This document shows, piece after piece, positions 8,943 to 22,412 of a stretch of DNA of 64,000 bases; the stretch's first letter is position 1, and each line of letters starts with the position of its first letter. The position numbers and the translations under genes were made by a program. Below the pieces are notes generated by a model. It made no database searches. It had not been told where the DNA came from and saw only the letters and a program-made list of their open reading frames with translations. The stretch comes from Elymus sibiricus (Eukaryota > Streptophyta > Magnoliopsida > Poales > Poaceae), in the NCBI GenBank assembly GCA_039707655.1, contig CM077671.1, forward strand, positions 305,102,509 through 305,166,508, given 5' to 3'.

Positions 8943-11074
8943 TAGCCCATGTAATGGTAGAAATCACAGTTTCTTTGTTCACAACCTCCACCAAAGAAAA
9001 TGTTCTTCTCTTCAATTCAAAAAAGAAAGTGTTTTTGCACACAGAAACACAAATTCTACATAGCAACATGTAGCAATTCAAAAAAAAACTACTACATGAT
9101 AACATGTGTGCGTGGTTTAGCAATCCACCTACACGAATTATGACGGAGAACCTTTGTTTCTCCGCAGACCCGACGACTTTGGAGGCCGGTAGGTAACTTG
9201 CTTTTGGCTGGTTTGGTTGATTCTGGGCGCCCAAAGGAAGATTGGGGTGACCACCACCAGCGGCAACCCTTGATTTTATTACGTGGAGCCCTTTTCCTTG
9301 GATTTGTCTCACCTCTTCACATGACGAGCTGCAACAATTCAGCCCACACCCCCCTAAAAAAAGCAACAGTGTTCAACTGGGCAATTATTAATCCATTTCC
9401 ATTGCACACCAGGTCGCCAAAACCTTCAGCATTTCATACCAAGGGTAACTTTGGGTGCTTTAGGGAAAGGAGGGGCTTCTGTGGGGTTAAGAAGAGGAAT
9501 AGAAAAGTGCCGGAATCAAAATTTTGCGTTCCTGTTTGAGTGTAGTGCATGACCAGGGATTTTGGAGTTATGTCACTTCAATGTTGGTATGCTTTTTGCA
9601 CAGCGAGGTGGGACTGGAAGTAAAAAAAGGAGGACTGTGGATTTTCAAGGACGAAGGATAAACTTTAAGCTGCTCACTACATAATAAAAATATATGTATT
9701 TTATGAGCAAAGTTTGTTACTACGAAAAAACTTAGAGCGTGTTCATTTTTTGTTTGTCAAACTTTGTAAAAAATGGAGAAATCATTTATAGTAGGTAGTT
9801 GTTTATTCAGAGTCGTTTCTCTGACCGGCATGACATATTTTTCTAGCAGTCAACTTTGCATGTCATGTATCACTCTTTTTTCACGCCTTCTTACAATTTT
9901 GGGATCAATTTCGCCAATTTACATATATTTTTTGGCTTTTTTGTTTGCCACGGTTCAACAGAAGGCAAAGTTTGACTCGGCGAAGTTGCGATTGTGGAAC
10001 TTGTGTTGGATGCAAGTGTTATAAAGTTTGGTGTTTCTTCTTAGCAAAGAATCAATCTGAACTTATGTGTGTTCTGATTTATTTATTTTGCTTGTCTAGC
10101 TACTTTGTACATATTTGTTGTCAAATATGTTGTTTCTTCGCAATGAAGAAGCACCCTGAACTTATGCGCGTTTTAGGGGCAAAAATGATATGTGTCATCT
10201 ACATATGTGGTGTAAGTATTGTTTTCTCTTTACTAAGAAGAAACTACTCGCTTTGCACATGATCGTTGTAAATTTTGTTGTTTCCTCGTAATAAGAAGAC
10301 ACACTTAACTTACACGCATTCTCAAAGAATTGTCGTACGAGAAGTTATGTCGCATGTCTTTGTATATAACTGTTGTCAGTATTGGTATTTCTCATTAATA
10401 AAGAGGAAATGCTCACTTTGTACATGATTGTTGTAAATTTGTTGTTTCCTCTTAATAAGAAGACACGCTTAACTTACAAGCGTTCTCGAAGAGTTGTTGT
10501 AAGAGAACTTATGTCGCTTGTCTTGTACATAAGTGTCATAAGCATTGTTGTTTCTCATTAATAAAGAGAAAAATACTCAATTTGTACATGACTGTGGAAA
10601 TTTTGTTGTTTGCACTTATAATTTGAACACACTTAACTCAAACGTGTTTTCAGAAAGTTTTCGTAACAGAAGTTATGCCGACTTGTTTGAATGTGGTATG
10701 ATAAATGTTTAATAAATAAATAAAATTGCATCCCTACTAGCTTCCAAGATTCCAAAATAGGCTTGCCTTGATCTTCAATTTCATTAGAGCAAAATTGCAA
10801 CAAGACACATGTTTTGGGGCCGTTGTAATGAAATGACTTTAGAGGTTTTAATTAATATCCTGAATTCCAGGTGTAAGTTATCACAAAAAAAGCAACCATC
10901 CATTCAAATGGAAATCAAATAAGCATGCCACCCATTTGATATATTTTGTATAGGATCTAAAAAATTATATAAGTGCTTAAATATGTTTTTTCTTCCATTT
11001 AAATGCCTGCTATTTTGATTCATGTTCTTCAAATTGTATCTAGTAACTCGAAATGTATTTAATGCCTAATAATA
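8943..11074. other. Intergenic, AT-rich, no gene
   Basis: No coding signal that I trust. 8943-9540 holds overlapping short frames only, and from 9660 the DNA is AT-rich. About 10025-10700 is a diverged tandem array listed separately. Confidence 0.5.
10025..10700. repeat. Diverged tandem repeat, period about 163 bp
   Basis: Successive copies share gttgtttcctcNtaataagaagacac, then acttaacttacaNgcNttctc, gagaagttatgtcgc and a tttgtacatga segment. Anchors at 10278, 10441 and 10605 give periods of 163 and 164 bp. More diverged copies begin near 10129 and 10030. Confidence 0.7.
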
Positions 11075-11155
11075 CTCCCTCCGCCCAATAATCTAAGATG
11101 TTTTTTGACAATACACTAGTGCCAAAAAACCTCCTAGATTATGGGACATAAGGAG
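11075..11155. mobile_element. Stowaway MITE (Tc1/Mariner-type), 81 bp
   Basis: The left end is ctccctccgcccaataatct and the right end is agattatgggacataaggag, forming a near-complete hairpin, with TA on both sides (11073-11074, 11156-11157). Typical Triticeae Stowaway. Confidence 0.85.
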
Positions 11156-11157
11156 TA

Positions 11158-12470
11158 GCAAATAAACTTGGGAAAATTCCTAACTTTGACATGCACAATG
11201 TATTGTAGTGCTTTCCATTTAGACCCTTTTTGGAGCATTTTATATAAATAGTTTGCAAGGTAATATACAATGTAGATTAATTTAATATTTTGTAATAAAA
11301 TGAAAACACCATAAGATGCAAATAAAGGTTTGTATTTTCCCAAGTAGACGTTTGATTTATTTATTTTTGTATATTTTCTATATGGGAGATAAAAAGTTAC
11401 ATGCGTACTTCAGTATGAATTTTGCTTCCATTCAAAGCTACTTTTTTAGGTACTTGTTGTTTATATTTGAATTATATCTAGTAAATAGATAGTGGTAGGA
11501 AATTCAGTAAATAGCTAGAAATTCATTATATGCCTAAAAACACAAATAATTTCATAAAATTACCTAACTTTGAAATCAAGAATTCATTATAGTATGCTCC
11601 ATGTTGACATAATTGAGACATGTTATATAGATGTTTTGTGAGGTACTATACAATATACATCGAGCAAGCATTTTTAAAATACTTTGTGGATATAAGCCAA
11701 AAATGCATAGAAGTATAATAATTTTGTCTGAATTGAGAGGTTTTTATTTTAGATACTTGTAGTTTCGATTTTAATTATTAGCACTAAATAGCTTTACATT
11801 AATTTAATGCCTAAATGAGTAACAAGTGACTTAAGAAAATCCTTAAATTTGGTAAGAACAATGTAATGTTGTATGTTCCATGCTGAAAAACGTTTAGAGC
11901 AGTCTAGATAAAATTGTGTTTTGAATGTACTACACAAGCACCTTGAATTGGTGTTTCGGAAAATAAAAGATATAGAATCATGTGTAACAAAATGGAATAT
12001 GGTTCTGAATAATATTAAATGATGATGTAGTCTCCATCTTTTCACCCATGCGTGTACTCAGTGCGACCTATTTTTATTGTCAACAAAATGTTAAGATAGG
12101 CTATGTATGTCATCTTTCTCACACTCCAAGTAGAAAACATGTTCTATTCACCTCAATGAGGGCTATAATGTTTATGTTAGTGAATTGTTTACTTGAATAC
12201 ATGTACTCAGAGCTTGAATCATAATTTGTATGTGCTAGATGTTTATAGTATGTCGTATTTGATTTGCCATGTTTTTTTTTGAGTAATGTTATGACGATGC
12301 TAATTTGGATCAAGCTTAAACAAAAACCGCCTAATTTCCAAACAATACATGTATGATATATCATGAAAGAAATATAGGAGTATATGTTTTTGAAGCTTTT
12401 AACTATCCTTTTTATTTTAAAATTTTATCGGGCTCCGATAGCTGAAACGTCGCACTCTTCTTTGGATGCA
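11158..12470. other. Intergenic, very AT-rich, no gene
   Basis: Low-GC sequence with scattered similar phrases (tgacatNcacaatg, taatgccta) suggesting old duplicated segments. No open frame longer than about 100 codons and no recognisable protein. Before the LINE insertion this DNA joined directly to 22994, so it is the original distal upstream region of the XRI1-like gene. Confidence 0.45.
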
Positions 12471-13912
12471 AGTATTCGGGCTCGCACGACAATTTTATGT
12501 ATGTGAGGAACCTCGCACGGAGGCTCCACAAGTGCAAAACACCTTCGCTTCTCTTCAAGTTGGACATTCGGAAGGCGTTTGATTCAGTCAAGTGGGAGTA
12601 TATCATCGACCTCCTTCGCCGTAGGGGATTCCCGAGAATTTTCCGAGATTGGATAACTGCCCTACTTTGCTCCTCCTCCTCGCGGATTATTCTTAATGGC
12701 GTCACTGGCAGCCCCATCTTCCATAGTCAGGGCTTTCGGCAGGGGGATCCTCTGTCCCCCTTGCTATTTGTGATCGCGATCGACCCACTACAAAGAATTC
12801 TCGAGGCGGCGGCTAGTAGAGGGCTATTCCATAAAATTCGTGGCCGTGGGGTTCTTTTACGAACCTCGCTTTATGCGGACGACGCGACAGTCTTCATGGC
12901 ACCTATCAAACGCGATATTGACCACCTCTCCAACATCCTTCGTCTTTTTGGTGATGTCACCGGTCTAGCCACCAACTTTCATAAGAGCTCGGTCGTCCCG
13001 ATCCGTTGTGGGCACATCAACCTGCCACACATCCTTCAAAACCTTCCGGTGGCGCGCGGATCCTTCTCCATGAAATACTTAGGCCTTACGCTCTCTATGT
13101 GGCGGCTCAGGAAGGTGGACTTTCAGTTCCTGGAGGATAAGGCGGCGGCAAAGTTGGTCCCTTGGGACGGGCAAAACATCACGTCTATGGGACACACCGC
13201 CTTGGTCAAGTTGGTGCTTGCCTCCCAAGCCATCTACATCATCACTACGCTCGTCGTCCCTCCAAGCACCCTCAAAAATCTCAACAAGCTTGAGCGAGCA
13301 TTCCTTTGGGAAGGAAAGAACAAGACCACCAGGGTCGAATGCAAGGTTAATTGGGACACCGTTTGCCACCCAATCGCCAATGGGGGTCTTGGTGTGCTAA
13401 ACACAGAGAAATTTGCTAGGGCGCTTAGGCTTCGCTGGATTTGGTTTGAGTGGAAGGAGCCAACTAAGATGTGGGTTGGCATGGGCAAGCCATGCGGTGA
13501 TGCAGACTACAACTTCTTATATGCATCCTCAACTATTATCGTGGGCAATGGCACGTGCACTCCCTTTTGGGACTCTCCGTGGGTGCACAACCGCAAACCC
13601 ATGGATATGCCCCCCCCCCCACATCTATGCGGCCTCAACGAGGAAGAATTGGAAGGTGTGGGAAGCACTCAAGGATGGTGCTTGGGTTAAAAAGATCAAG
13701 ATGTCGTCCAGCTTCTCCATAGAGCACTTCAGGCAATTTCTCGAGCTTTGGGCCACCATTCGGGATTTCCACCTTCAAGAGGATATTGACGACGACATTG
13801 TTTGGAAGCATTCTGCTAGTGGCCTATACACGGCGGAGTTCGCCTACAAAAGCGCAATTTCTTGGCCTCATTCGCTCGCCCTTGGAGCATGCAGTGTGGA
13901 AAATCTAGGCTC

Positions 13913-15673
13913 TGTTGGGGAACGTTGCATGGGAAACAAAAAATTTCCTACGCACACACAAGATCTATCCATGGTGATGAGCATCTACGAGAGGGAGAGT
14001 TAATCTACATACCCTTGTAGATCGCTAAGCGGAAGCGTTTAAGAAACGCGGTTGATGTAGTCGAACGTCTCCGCGATCCAAATCGCAAGTCGTCCCTCGA
14101 ACCGATCACGAACTAGTGCCGAACGGACGGCACCTCCGCGTTCAACACACGTACGGCTTGATGACGCCTTCACCTCCTCGATCCAGCGAGCGATGGTGAA
14201 GTAGTAGATGAGTTCCGGCAGCACGACGGCGTGGTGATGGTGGTGAGGAACAATCTCTGCAGGGCTTCGCCAAGCGCTACGGAGATTATGACGGAGGAAC
14301 TAGAGGGTTAGGGTTGCCGGCACACGGCTTGGGGAATTCTTGATGTATTCCGGGTGCTAGCCCTGCCCCTCTATTTATATGTTGAGCCCTGGGGTCGAAA
14401 CTTGGAGAAAGAGCCTCCTCAAAGTCGGTTTGGCCCGCAAGGCAAGAGTCCTGCTCGGACTCCAGGACCAGACGCCAGGGTCATCGGCATCTGGCCCCAG
14501 ACGCCAGGGTCCCTGGCGTCTGGCCCCTGGCCTCCGCAAAACTTCCTTTTGCACCTTCCTAAAGCCTCGTGGGCTTTACCCCTTGGCCCAAATAAAGTGT
14601 TCTCGTACCCGAACATTTCGGGAAACATCCGGAACCCCTTCCGGTGAATTCCGGAACCCTTCCGGAGACCAAACACTATTATCCCATATATCAATCTTTA
14701 CCTCCGGACTATTCCAGAGCTCCTCGTCATGTCCGGGATCTCATCCGGGACTCCGAACAACTTTCGGTCACCAACATAACAACTCAACTATACTTATATC
14801 GTCACCAAACGTTAAGTGTGTAGACCCTGCGGGTTCGAGAACTATGTAGACATGACCGAGACACCTCTACGGTCAATAACCAATAGCGGGACCTGGATGC
14901 CCATATTGGCTCCTACATATTCTACGAAGATCTTTATCGGTCGAACCTCTATGTCAAGGATTCAGTTAATCCCGTATGCTGTTCCCTTTGTTCTTCGGTA
15001 TGTTACTTGCCCGAGATTCGATCGTCGGTATCTCTATACCTAGTTCAATCTCGTTACCGGCAAGTCTCTTTACTCGTTCCGTAATACAAGATCTCGTGGC
15101 TAACACTTTAGTCACATTGCTTGCAAGGCTCATTGTGATGTTGTATTACCGAGTGGGCCCTGAGATACCTCTCCGTCACACGGAGTAACAAATCCCAGTC
15201 TTGATCCATGCCAACCCAACAGACATCCTCGGAGATACCTGTAGAGCACCTTTATAGTCACCCAGTTACGTTGCGACATTTGATACACACAAGGTACTCC
15301 TCCGATGTCAGGGAGTTGCATGATCTCATGGTCATAGGAACAGATACTTGACATGCAGAAAACAATAGCAATAAACTGACACGATCATATGCTACGTTTA
15401 CAGTTTGGGTCTTGTCCATCACATCATTCTCCTAATGATGTGATCCCGTTATCAAATGACATCTCATGTCCATGGCTAGGAAACCTTCACCATCTTTTGA
15501 TCAACGAGCTAGTTAACTAGAGGCATACTAGGGACACAGTGTTGTCTATGTACCCACACATGTATTTGAGTTTCCAATCAATACAATTATAGCATGGATA
15601 ATAAACGATTATCACGAACAAGGAAATATGATAATAACTAAATTATTATTGCCTCTAGGGCATATTTCCAACA
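13913..15673 (-). repeat. 3' LTR of the BARE/Angela-type element
   Basis: 1761 bp. It differs from the other LTR by about nine substitutions and one 11-bp extra segment (a duplicated ggaacccttcc-like stretch near 14650). It lies adjacent to the polypurine tract at about 15674-15691 (read on the minus strand as gcaagtgagagac). Confidence 0.9.
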
Positions 15674-16573
15674 GTCTCTCACTTGCACTAGAGTCAATAA
15701 TCTAGTTCACATCACCATGTGATTTACATTGGTCTAACACCCAATGAGTTCTGGGGTTCGATCATGCTTTGCATGTGAGAGAGGTCTTTAGTCAACGGGT
15801 CTGTGACATTCAGATCCGTGTGTACTTTGCAAATCTCTATGTCATACTGTAGACACTTCTACCACACTCCACTTGGAGCTATTCCAAATGGCTGCTCCAC
15901 TATATGTATCCTGACTGCTACTCAGAGTCGTCCGGATAGGTGTCAAAGCTTGCATCGACGTAACCCTTTACGACGAACTCTTCATCACCTCCATAATTGA
16001 GAAATATTTCCTTAGTCCTCTAGTTACTAAGGATAATCTTGACCGCTGTCCAGTGATCCACTCCTGGATCACTCTTGTACCCCTTGACAGAATCATGGCA
16101 AGGCACACATCAGGTGCGGTACACAGCATGGCATACTATACAGAGCCTATGGATAAGGCATAGGGGATGACCTTCGTCCTTTCTGTTTCTTCTGCCGTGG
16201 TCGAGCTTTGAGTCTCACTCAACTCCACACCTTACAAATCAGGCAAGAACTCTTTCTTTGACTGATCCATTTTGAACTCTTTCAAAATCTTGTCAAGGTA
16301 TGTACTCATTGAAAGTCTTATCAGACGTCTTGATCTATCTCTATAGATCTTGATGCCCAATATTTAAGTAGCTTCATTCCAGGTCTTCCTTTGAAAAACT
16401 CCTTTCAAACGACCCTTTATGCTTTCCAGAAATTCTACATTATCTCCGATCAACAATATGTCAACCACATATACTTATCAGAAATTCTATAGTGCTCCCA
16501 CTCACTCTATTGTAAATACAAGTTTCTCATAAACTTTGTATAGACATAAAAACTTTGATCACCTCATCAAAGT

Positions 16574-18913
16574 CTATATTCCAACTCCGAGATGCTTGCT
16601 CCAGTCCATAGAAGGATCGCTGGAGTTTGCATACATTTTAGCATCCTTAGGACTGACAAAACCTTCCGGTTGTATCACATACAACCTTTCCTTACGGATA
16701 CCATTAAGGAAACGATGTTTTAACATCCATCTGCCAGATTTCATAATTGCAAAATGCAGCAACTGCTAACATGATTCCAACAGACTTTAGCATCGCTACG
16801 GGTGAGAAAGTCTCATCGTAGTCAACTCCTTGAACTTGTGAAAAACCCTTTGCCACAAGTCGAGCTTTATAGACGGTGACATTACCGTCCACGTCCGTCT
16901 TCCTCTTAAAAAATCCATTTGTTCTGAATGGCCTTACACCCTTCAGGTAATACTTCCAAAGCCCATACTTTGTTTTCTTACATGGATCCCATCTCGGATT
17001 TCATGGCCTCTAACCATTTCTCGGAATCCGGGCCCATCATCGCTTCTCCATAGCTCGTAGGTTCATCGTTGTTCAACAACATGACCTCTAAGACAGGGTT
17101 GCCGTACCACACAGGAGCAGTACGCGTCCTTGTCGACCCACGAGGTTCGATAGTAACTTGATCCGAAGTTTCATGATCATCATCATTAACTTCCTCTTCA
17201 ACTAACGTAGGCTCCACAGAAACAACTTTCTGCGCTGCGCTACTCTTTGGTTGAAACAAAGGTTCAACAACCTCATCAAGTTCTATCTTCCTCCCACTCA
17301 ATCTTTCGAAAGAAACTTTTTCTCGAGAAAGGACCCGTTTTAGCAACAAACACTTTGTGCTTGGATCTGAGATAGAAGGTTCACCCAACTGTTACGTTAG
17401 GGTATTCTATGAAGATGCATTTGTCCGCTTTGGGTTCGAGCTCATTAGGTGAAAACCCTTTTTCACATAAGCGTCGCAGCCCCAAACATTAAAAAATGAC
17501 AGCTTAGGTTTCCGCCAAACCAAAATTCATACGGTGTCATCTCAACGGACTTATGGTGCCCCTTTTAAAGTGAATGTGGTTGTCTCTAATGCATAACCCT
17601 AAAACGATAGTGGTAAATCGATAAGAGACATCATAGTTCGCACCATATCTAATAGAGCACAACTACGACGTTCGGACACACCATCACACTATGGTGTTCC
17701 AGGTGGCGTGAGTTGTGAAACAACTTCCACATTGTCTTAAGTTATATACCAAACTCGTAACTCAGATATTTACCTCCACGATCATATCGTAGACATTTTA
17801 TCTTCTTGTCACGATGATCTCAAACTTCACTCTGAACTTTTCAAACGATTCAGACTTGTGTTTCATTAAGTAAATATACACTATATCTACTCAAATCATC
17901 AGTGAAGGTAAGAAAATAACGATATCCACCGCCCACTACAAAACTCACTGGACCGCATACATCAACATGTATCATTTCCAATAAGTCAATTGCCCGCTCC
18001 ATCATATCGAAAAACGGGGTTTTAGTCATCTTGCCCATGAGGCATGGTCCGCATGTCTCAACCGATTCGAAATCGAATGAGTCCAAAGATCCATCAGCAT
18101 GGAGTTTCTTCATGCGTTTTACACCAATATGACATTTAGCGGCAGTGCCACAAGTATGTGGTACTATCATTATTAACTTTGTATCTTTTGGCATCAATAT
18201 TATGAACATGTGTATCACTACGATCAAGATTCAATAAACCATTCTTATTGGGTGCATGACCATTGAAGGTATTATTCATGTAAATAGAATAACCATTATT
18301 CTCTAACTGCAATGAATAACCGTTTTGCAATAAACTTGATCTAATCACGTTCATGCTTAACGCAAACACCAAATAACATTTATTTAGGTTCATCACTAAT
18401 CCCAAAGGTAGAGAGAGCGCGCGATGGTGATCACATCAACCTTGGAAACACTTCCAACACTCATCGTCACCTCACCCTTAGCCTCCGTTTATTCCGTAGC
18501 TTTTATTTCGAGTTACCAACACTTAGCAACCGAACCGGTATCTAATACCCAGGTGCTACTAGGAGTACTAGTAAGGTACACATCAATAACACGTATATCA
18601 AATATACTTCTGTCGACGTTGCCAACCTTCTTATCTACCAAGCATCTAGGGTTGTTCCACTTCAGCAACCGTTCTCCTCATAATAGAAGCACTCAGTCTC
18701 GGGTTTGGGTTCAACCTTGGGTTTCTTTACTGGAGCAGCAACTGGCTTGCCATCCATGAAGTATCCCTCCTTGCCCTTGCCCTTCTTGAAACTAGTGGTT
18801 TTACTAACCATCAACACTTGATGCTCCTTCTTGATTTCTACCTTCGCGGGGTCAAACATCGCGAATAGCTCAGGGATCATTATTTCCATCTCTGGCCTTT
18901 TATAGTTCATCAC
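16574..18913 (-). pseudogene. Degenerate gag-pol of the BARE/Angela-type element
   Basis: Minus-strand fragments appear in normal Copia order. gag end: 18913-18662, rich in Lys and with a damaged CCHC knuckle (ECFYYEENGC, second Cys lost). Integrase: 18405-17850, with LWHCRLGHIGVKRMKKLH, the CGPCLMGKM zinc-site half and the IHVDVCGP catalytic segment. A linker at 17388-16978. RT: 16892-16574, with YKARLVAKGFSQVQGVDYDE and TFSPVAMLKS, then a shift before RKERLYVIQPEGF. No YVDD segment or RNase H frame is intact. Stops and indels are spread over the whole region, so no protein longer than about 140 residues can be made. The real gag start (right of 18913) is even less readable. Confidence 0.8.
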
Positions 18914-20649
18914 GAAGCTCTAGTAGCTTAGTGACAGTGACTTGGAGAACTATACCAATCACTATCTTATCTGGAATTGTAGTACCCAGACAATCTGAGC
19001 ACATGCTCAATGATTGAGCTATTCTCCATCATCTTGCAGGCAAAGAATCTTGTTGGAGGTCTCATACCTCTCAACACGGGCACGAGCCTGAGATCCCAAT
19101 TTCAGCTCTTAGAACATCTCATATGTTCCGTGACGTTCAAAACGTTTTGGAGCCTCAATTCTAAGCTGTAATGCATGACGCACTGAACTATCAAGTAGTT
19201 ATCAGAACGTGCCTGTCAGATGTTCACAACATCTACAGACGACGCTTGAGGGGGTGGCGCACCGAGCGGTGCATTAAGGACATAAGCCTTCTGTGCAGCA
19301 TTGAGGACAATCCTCAGATCACGGACCCAGTCCGCATTATTGCTACCATCATCTTTCAAATCTATTTCTCTAGGAACATATAAAAATTCAAGGGAGCTAC
19401 AGCGCGAGCTAGTAATCTACAACATAATTTGCAAAGACATTTTGACTATGTTCATGATAATGAGTTTAGTTAATCATATTACTTAAAAACTCCCACTCAA
19501 ATTGACATCCCTCCGGTCATTCGAGTGTCACATGATCCAAATCCACCAACTCAAGTCCGATCATCACGTGAGTTGAGGTGGTTTCAATGGTGAACATCTT
19601 CATGTTGATCATATCTACTATATGACTCATGTTCGACCTTTCGGTCTCTTGTGTTCCGAGGCCATGTCTGTACATGCTAGGCTCGTCAAGTTTAACCCGA
19701 GTGTTCCGCACGTGCAACATGGCTTACACCCGTTGTATGTGAACGTAGAGTCTATCACACCCGATCATCACGGCGTGTCTCGAAACGACGAACTTTCGCA
19801 ACGGTGCACACTCGGGGAGAACACAATTTATCTTGAAATTTAAGTGAGGGATCACCTTATAATGCTACCGTCGTCCTAAGCAAAATAAGATGCATAAAAG
19901 GATTAACATCACATGCAAATCATAAGTGACATGATATGGCCATGAACTCGTGCTTTTGATCTCCATCTCCAAAGCACCGGCATGATCTCCATCGTCACCG
20001 GCATGACACCATGATCTCCATCATCTTGATCTCCATCAACGTGTCGCCATGAGGTTGTCGCGCCGACTGTTGCTTCCACGACTATTGCTAACTCATAGCG
20101 ATAAAGTAAAGCAAAACGGCGAAAATAATTAAAGACAACTCTATGGCTCCTGCCAGTTGCCGTACTCATCGACATGCAAGTCGTGATATTCTATACAACA
20201 CATGATCATCTCATACATCACATATATCTCATCATGTAATTGGCCATATCACATCACAACATACCCTGCAAAAACAAGTTAGACGTCCTCTAATTGTTGT
20301 TGCAAATTTTACGTGGCTGCTACAGGTTTGCAAGAACCGTTCTTACCTACGCAAAACCACAACGTGGTGTAGTGATTGCTTTTTGATCTTCTAAAAGAAC
20401 CCTCTTCATTGAAATCGATTCAACTAAAGTGAGAGAGACAGACACCCGCTAGCCATCTTTATGCAACGAAGTTACATGTCAGTTGAAGGAACCTGTCTCG
20501 CGTAAGCGTACGCGTAATGTCGGTCCGGGCCGCTTCATCTCACAATACCGCCGAATCAAGTATCAACTAGTAACGGCAAGCAATATGTATACACCCACGC
20601 CCACAATTCGTTTGTGTTCTACTCGAGATCTCATCTACGCATAGACCTA

Positions 20650-20661
20650 GCTCGGATGCCA
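20650..20661 (-). other. Primer-binding site (initiator tRNA-Met)
   Basis: On the minus strand TGGCATCCGAGC starts one base after the 5' LTR. It is a two-mismatch version of the canonical plant TGGTATCAGAGC site. Confidence 0.8.
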
Positions 20662-20662
20662 C

Positions 20663-22412
20663 TGTTGGGGAACGTTGCATGGGAAACAAAAAATTTCCTA
20701 CGCACACACAAGATCTATCCATGGTGATGAGCATCTACGAGAGGGAGAGTTAATCTACATACCCTTGTAGATCGCTAAGCGGAAGCGTTTAAGAAACGCG
20801 GTTGATGTAGTCGAACGTCTCCGCGATCCAAATCGCAAGTCGTCCCTCGAACCGATCACGAACTAGTGCCGAACGGACGGCACCTCCGCGTTCAACACAC
20901 GTACGGCTTGATGACGCCTTCACCTCCTCGATCCAGCGAGCGATGGTGAAGTAGTAGATGAGTTCCGGCAGCACGACGGCGTGGTGATGGTGGTGAGGAA
21001 CAATCTCTGCAGGGCTTCGCCAAGCGCTACGGAGATTATGACGGGGGAACTAGAGGGTTAGGGTTGCCGGCACACGGCTTGGGGAATTCTTGATGTATTC
21101 CGGGTGCTAGCCCTGCCCCTCTATTTATATGTTGAGCCCTGGGGTCGAAACTTGGAGAAAGAGCCTCCTCAAAGTCGGTTTGGCCCGCAAGGCAAGAGTC
21201 CTGCTCGGACTCCAGGACCAGACGCCAGGGTCCTCGGCGTCTGGCCCCAGACGCCAGGGTCCCTGGCGTCTGGCCCCTGGCCTCCGCAAAACTTCCTTCT
21301 GCACCTTCCTAAAGCCTCGTGGGCTTTACCCCTTGGCCCAAATAAAGTGTTCTCGTACCCGAACATTTCGGGAAACATCCGGAACCCCTTCCGGTGAATT
21401 CCGGAGACCAAACACTATTATCCCATATATCAATCTTTACCTCCGGACTATTCCAGAGCTCCTCGTCATGTACGGGATCTCATCCGGGACTCCGAACAAC
21501 TTTCGGTCACCAACATAACAACTCAACTATACTTATATCGTCACCAAACGTTAAGTGTGTAGACCCTACGGGTTCGAGAACTATGTAGACATGACCGAGA
21601 CACCTCTACGGTCAATAACCAATAGCGGGACCTGGATGCCCATATTGGCTCCTACATATTCTACGAAGATCTTTATCGGTCGAACCTCTATGTCAAGGAT
21701 TCAGTTAATCCCGTATGCTGTTCCCTTTGTTCTTCGGTATGTTACTTGCCCGAGATTCGATCGTCGGTATCTCTATACCTAGTTCAATCTCGTTACCGGC
21801 AAGTCTCTTTACTCGTTCCGTAATACAAGATCTCGTGGCTAACACTTTAGTCACATTGCTTGCAAGGCTCATTGTGATGTTGTATTACCGAGTGGGCCCT
21901 GAGATACCTCTCCGTCACACGGAGTAACAAATCCCAGTCTTGATCCATGCCAACCCAACAGACATCCTCGGAGATACCTGTAGAGCACCTTTATAGTCAC
22001 CCAGTTACGTTGCGACGTTTGATACACTCAAGGTACTCCTCCGATGTCAGGGAGTTGCATGATCTCATGGTCATAGGAACAGATACTTGACATGCAGAAA
22101 ACAATAGCAATAAACTGACACGATCATATGCTACGTTTACAGTTTGGGTCTTGTCCATCACATCATTCTCCTAATGATGTGATCCCGTTATCAAATGACA
22201 TCTCATGTCCATGGCTAGGAAACCTTCACCATCTTTTGATCAACGAGCTAGTTAACTAGAGGCATACTAGGGACACAGTGTTGTCTATGTACCCACACAT
22301 GTATTTGAGTTTCCAATCAATACAATTATAGCATGGATAATAAACGATTATCACGAATAAGGAAATATGATAATAACTAAATTATTATTGCCTCTAGGGC
22401 ATATTTCCAACA
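20663..22412 (-). repeat. 5' LTR of the BARE/Angela-type element
   Basis: 1750 bp, TG...CA ends, carrying the element promoter on the minus strand. It is nearly identical to 13913-15673. Confidence 0.9.

Larger units (their letters stand above)
13913..22412 (-). mobile_element. BARE/Angela/WIS-type Ty1-copia retrotransposon, antisense, 8.5 kb
   Basis: The LTRs of 1761 bp (13913-15673) and 1750 bp (20663-22412) both run TG...CA and are nearly identical. A 5-bp duplication GGCTC flanks the element (13908-13912 and 22413-22417). Orientation is minus: the primer-binding site touches the right LTR and the polypurine tract touches the left LTR. On the minus strand the LTR begins TGTTGGAAATATGCCCTAGA, characteristic of the BARE-1/Angela/WIS group. 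The internal region (4989 bp) is close to full family length but its genes are broken. Confidence 0.92.

Noticed and set aside
13079..13488. Minus-strand frames inside the LINE RT
   Set aside because: Antisense shadows of the plus-strand RT, which has all conserved motifs.
14039..15354. Short frames repeated at 20789-22130
   Set aside because: They lie in the two LTRs, so they appear twice. LTRs of this family are non-coding.
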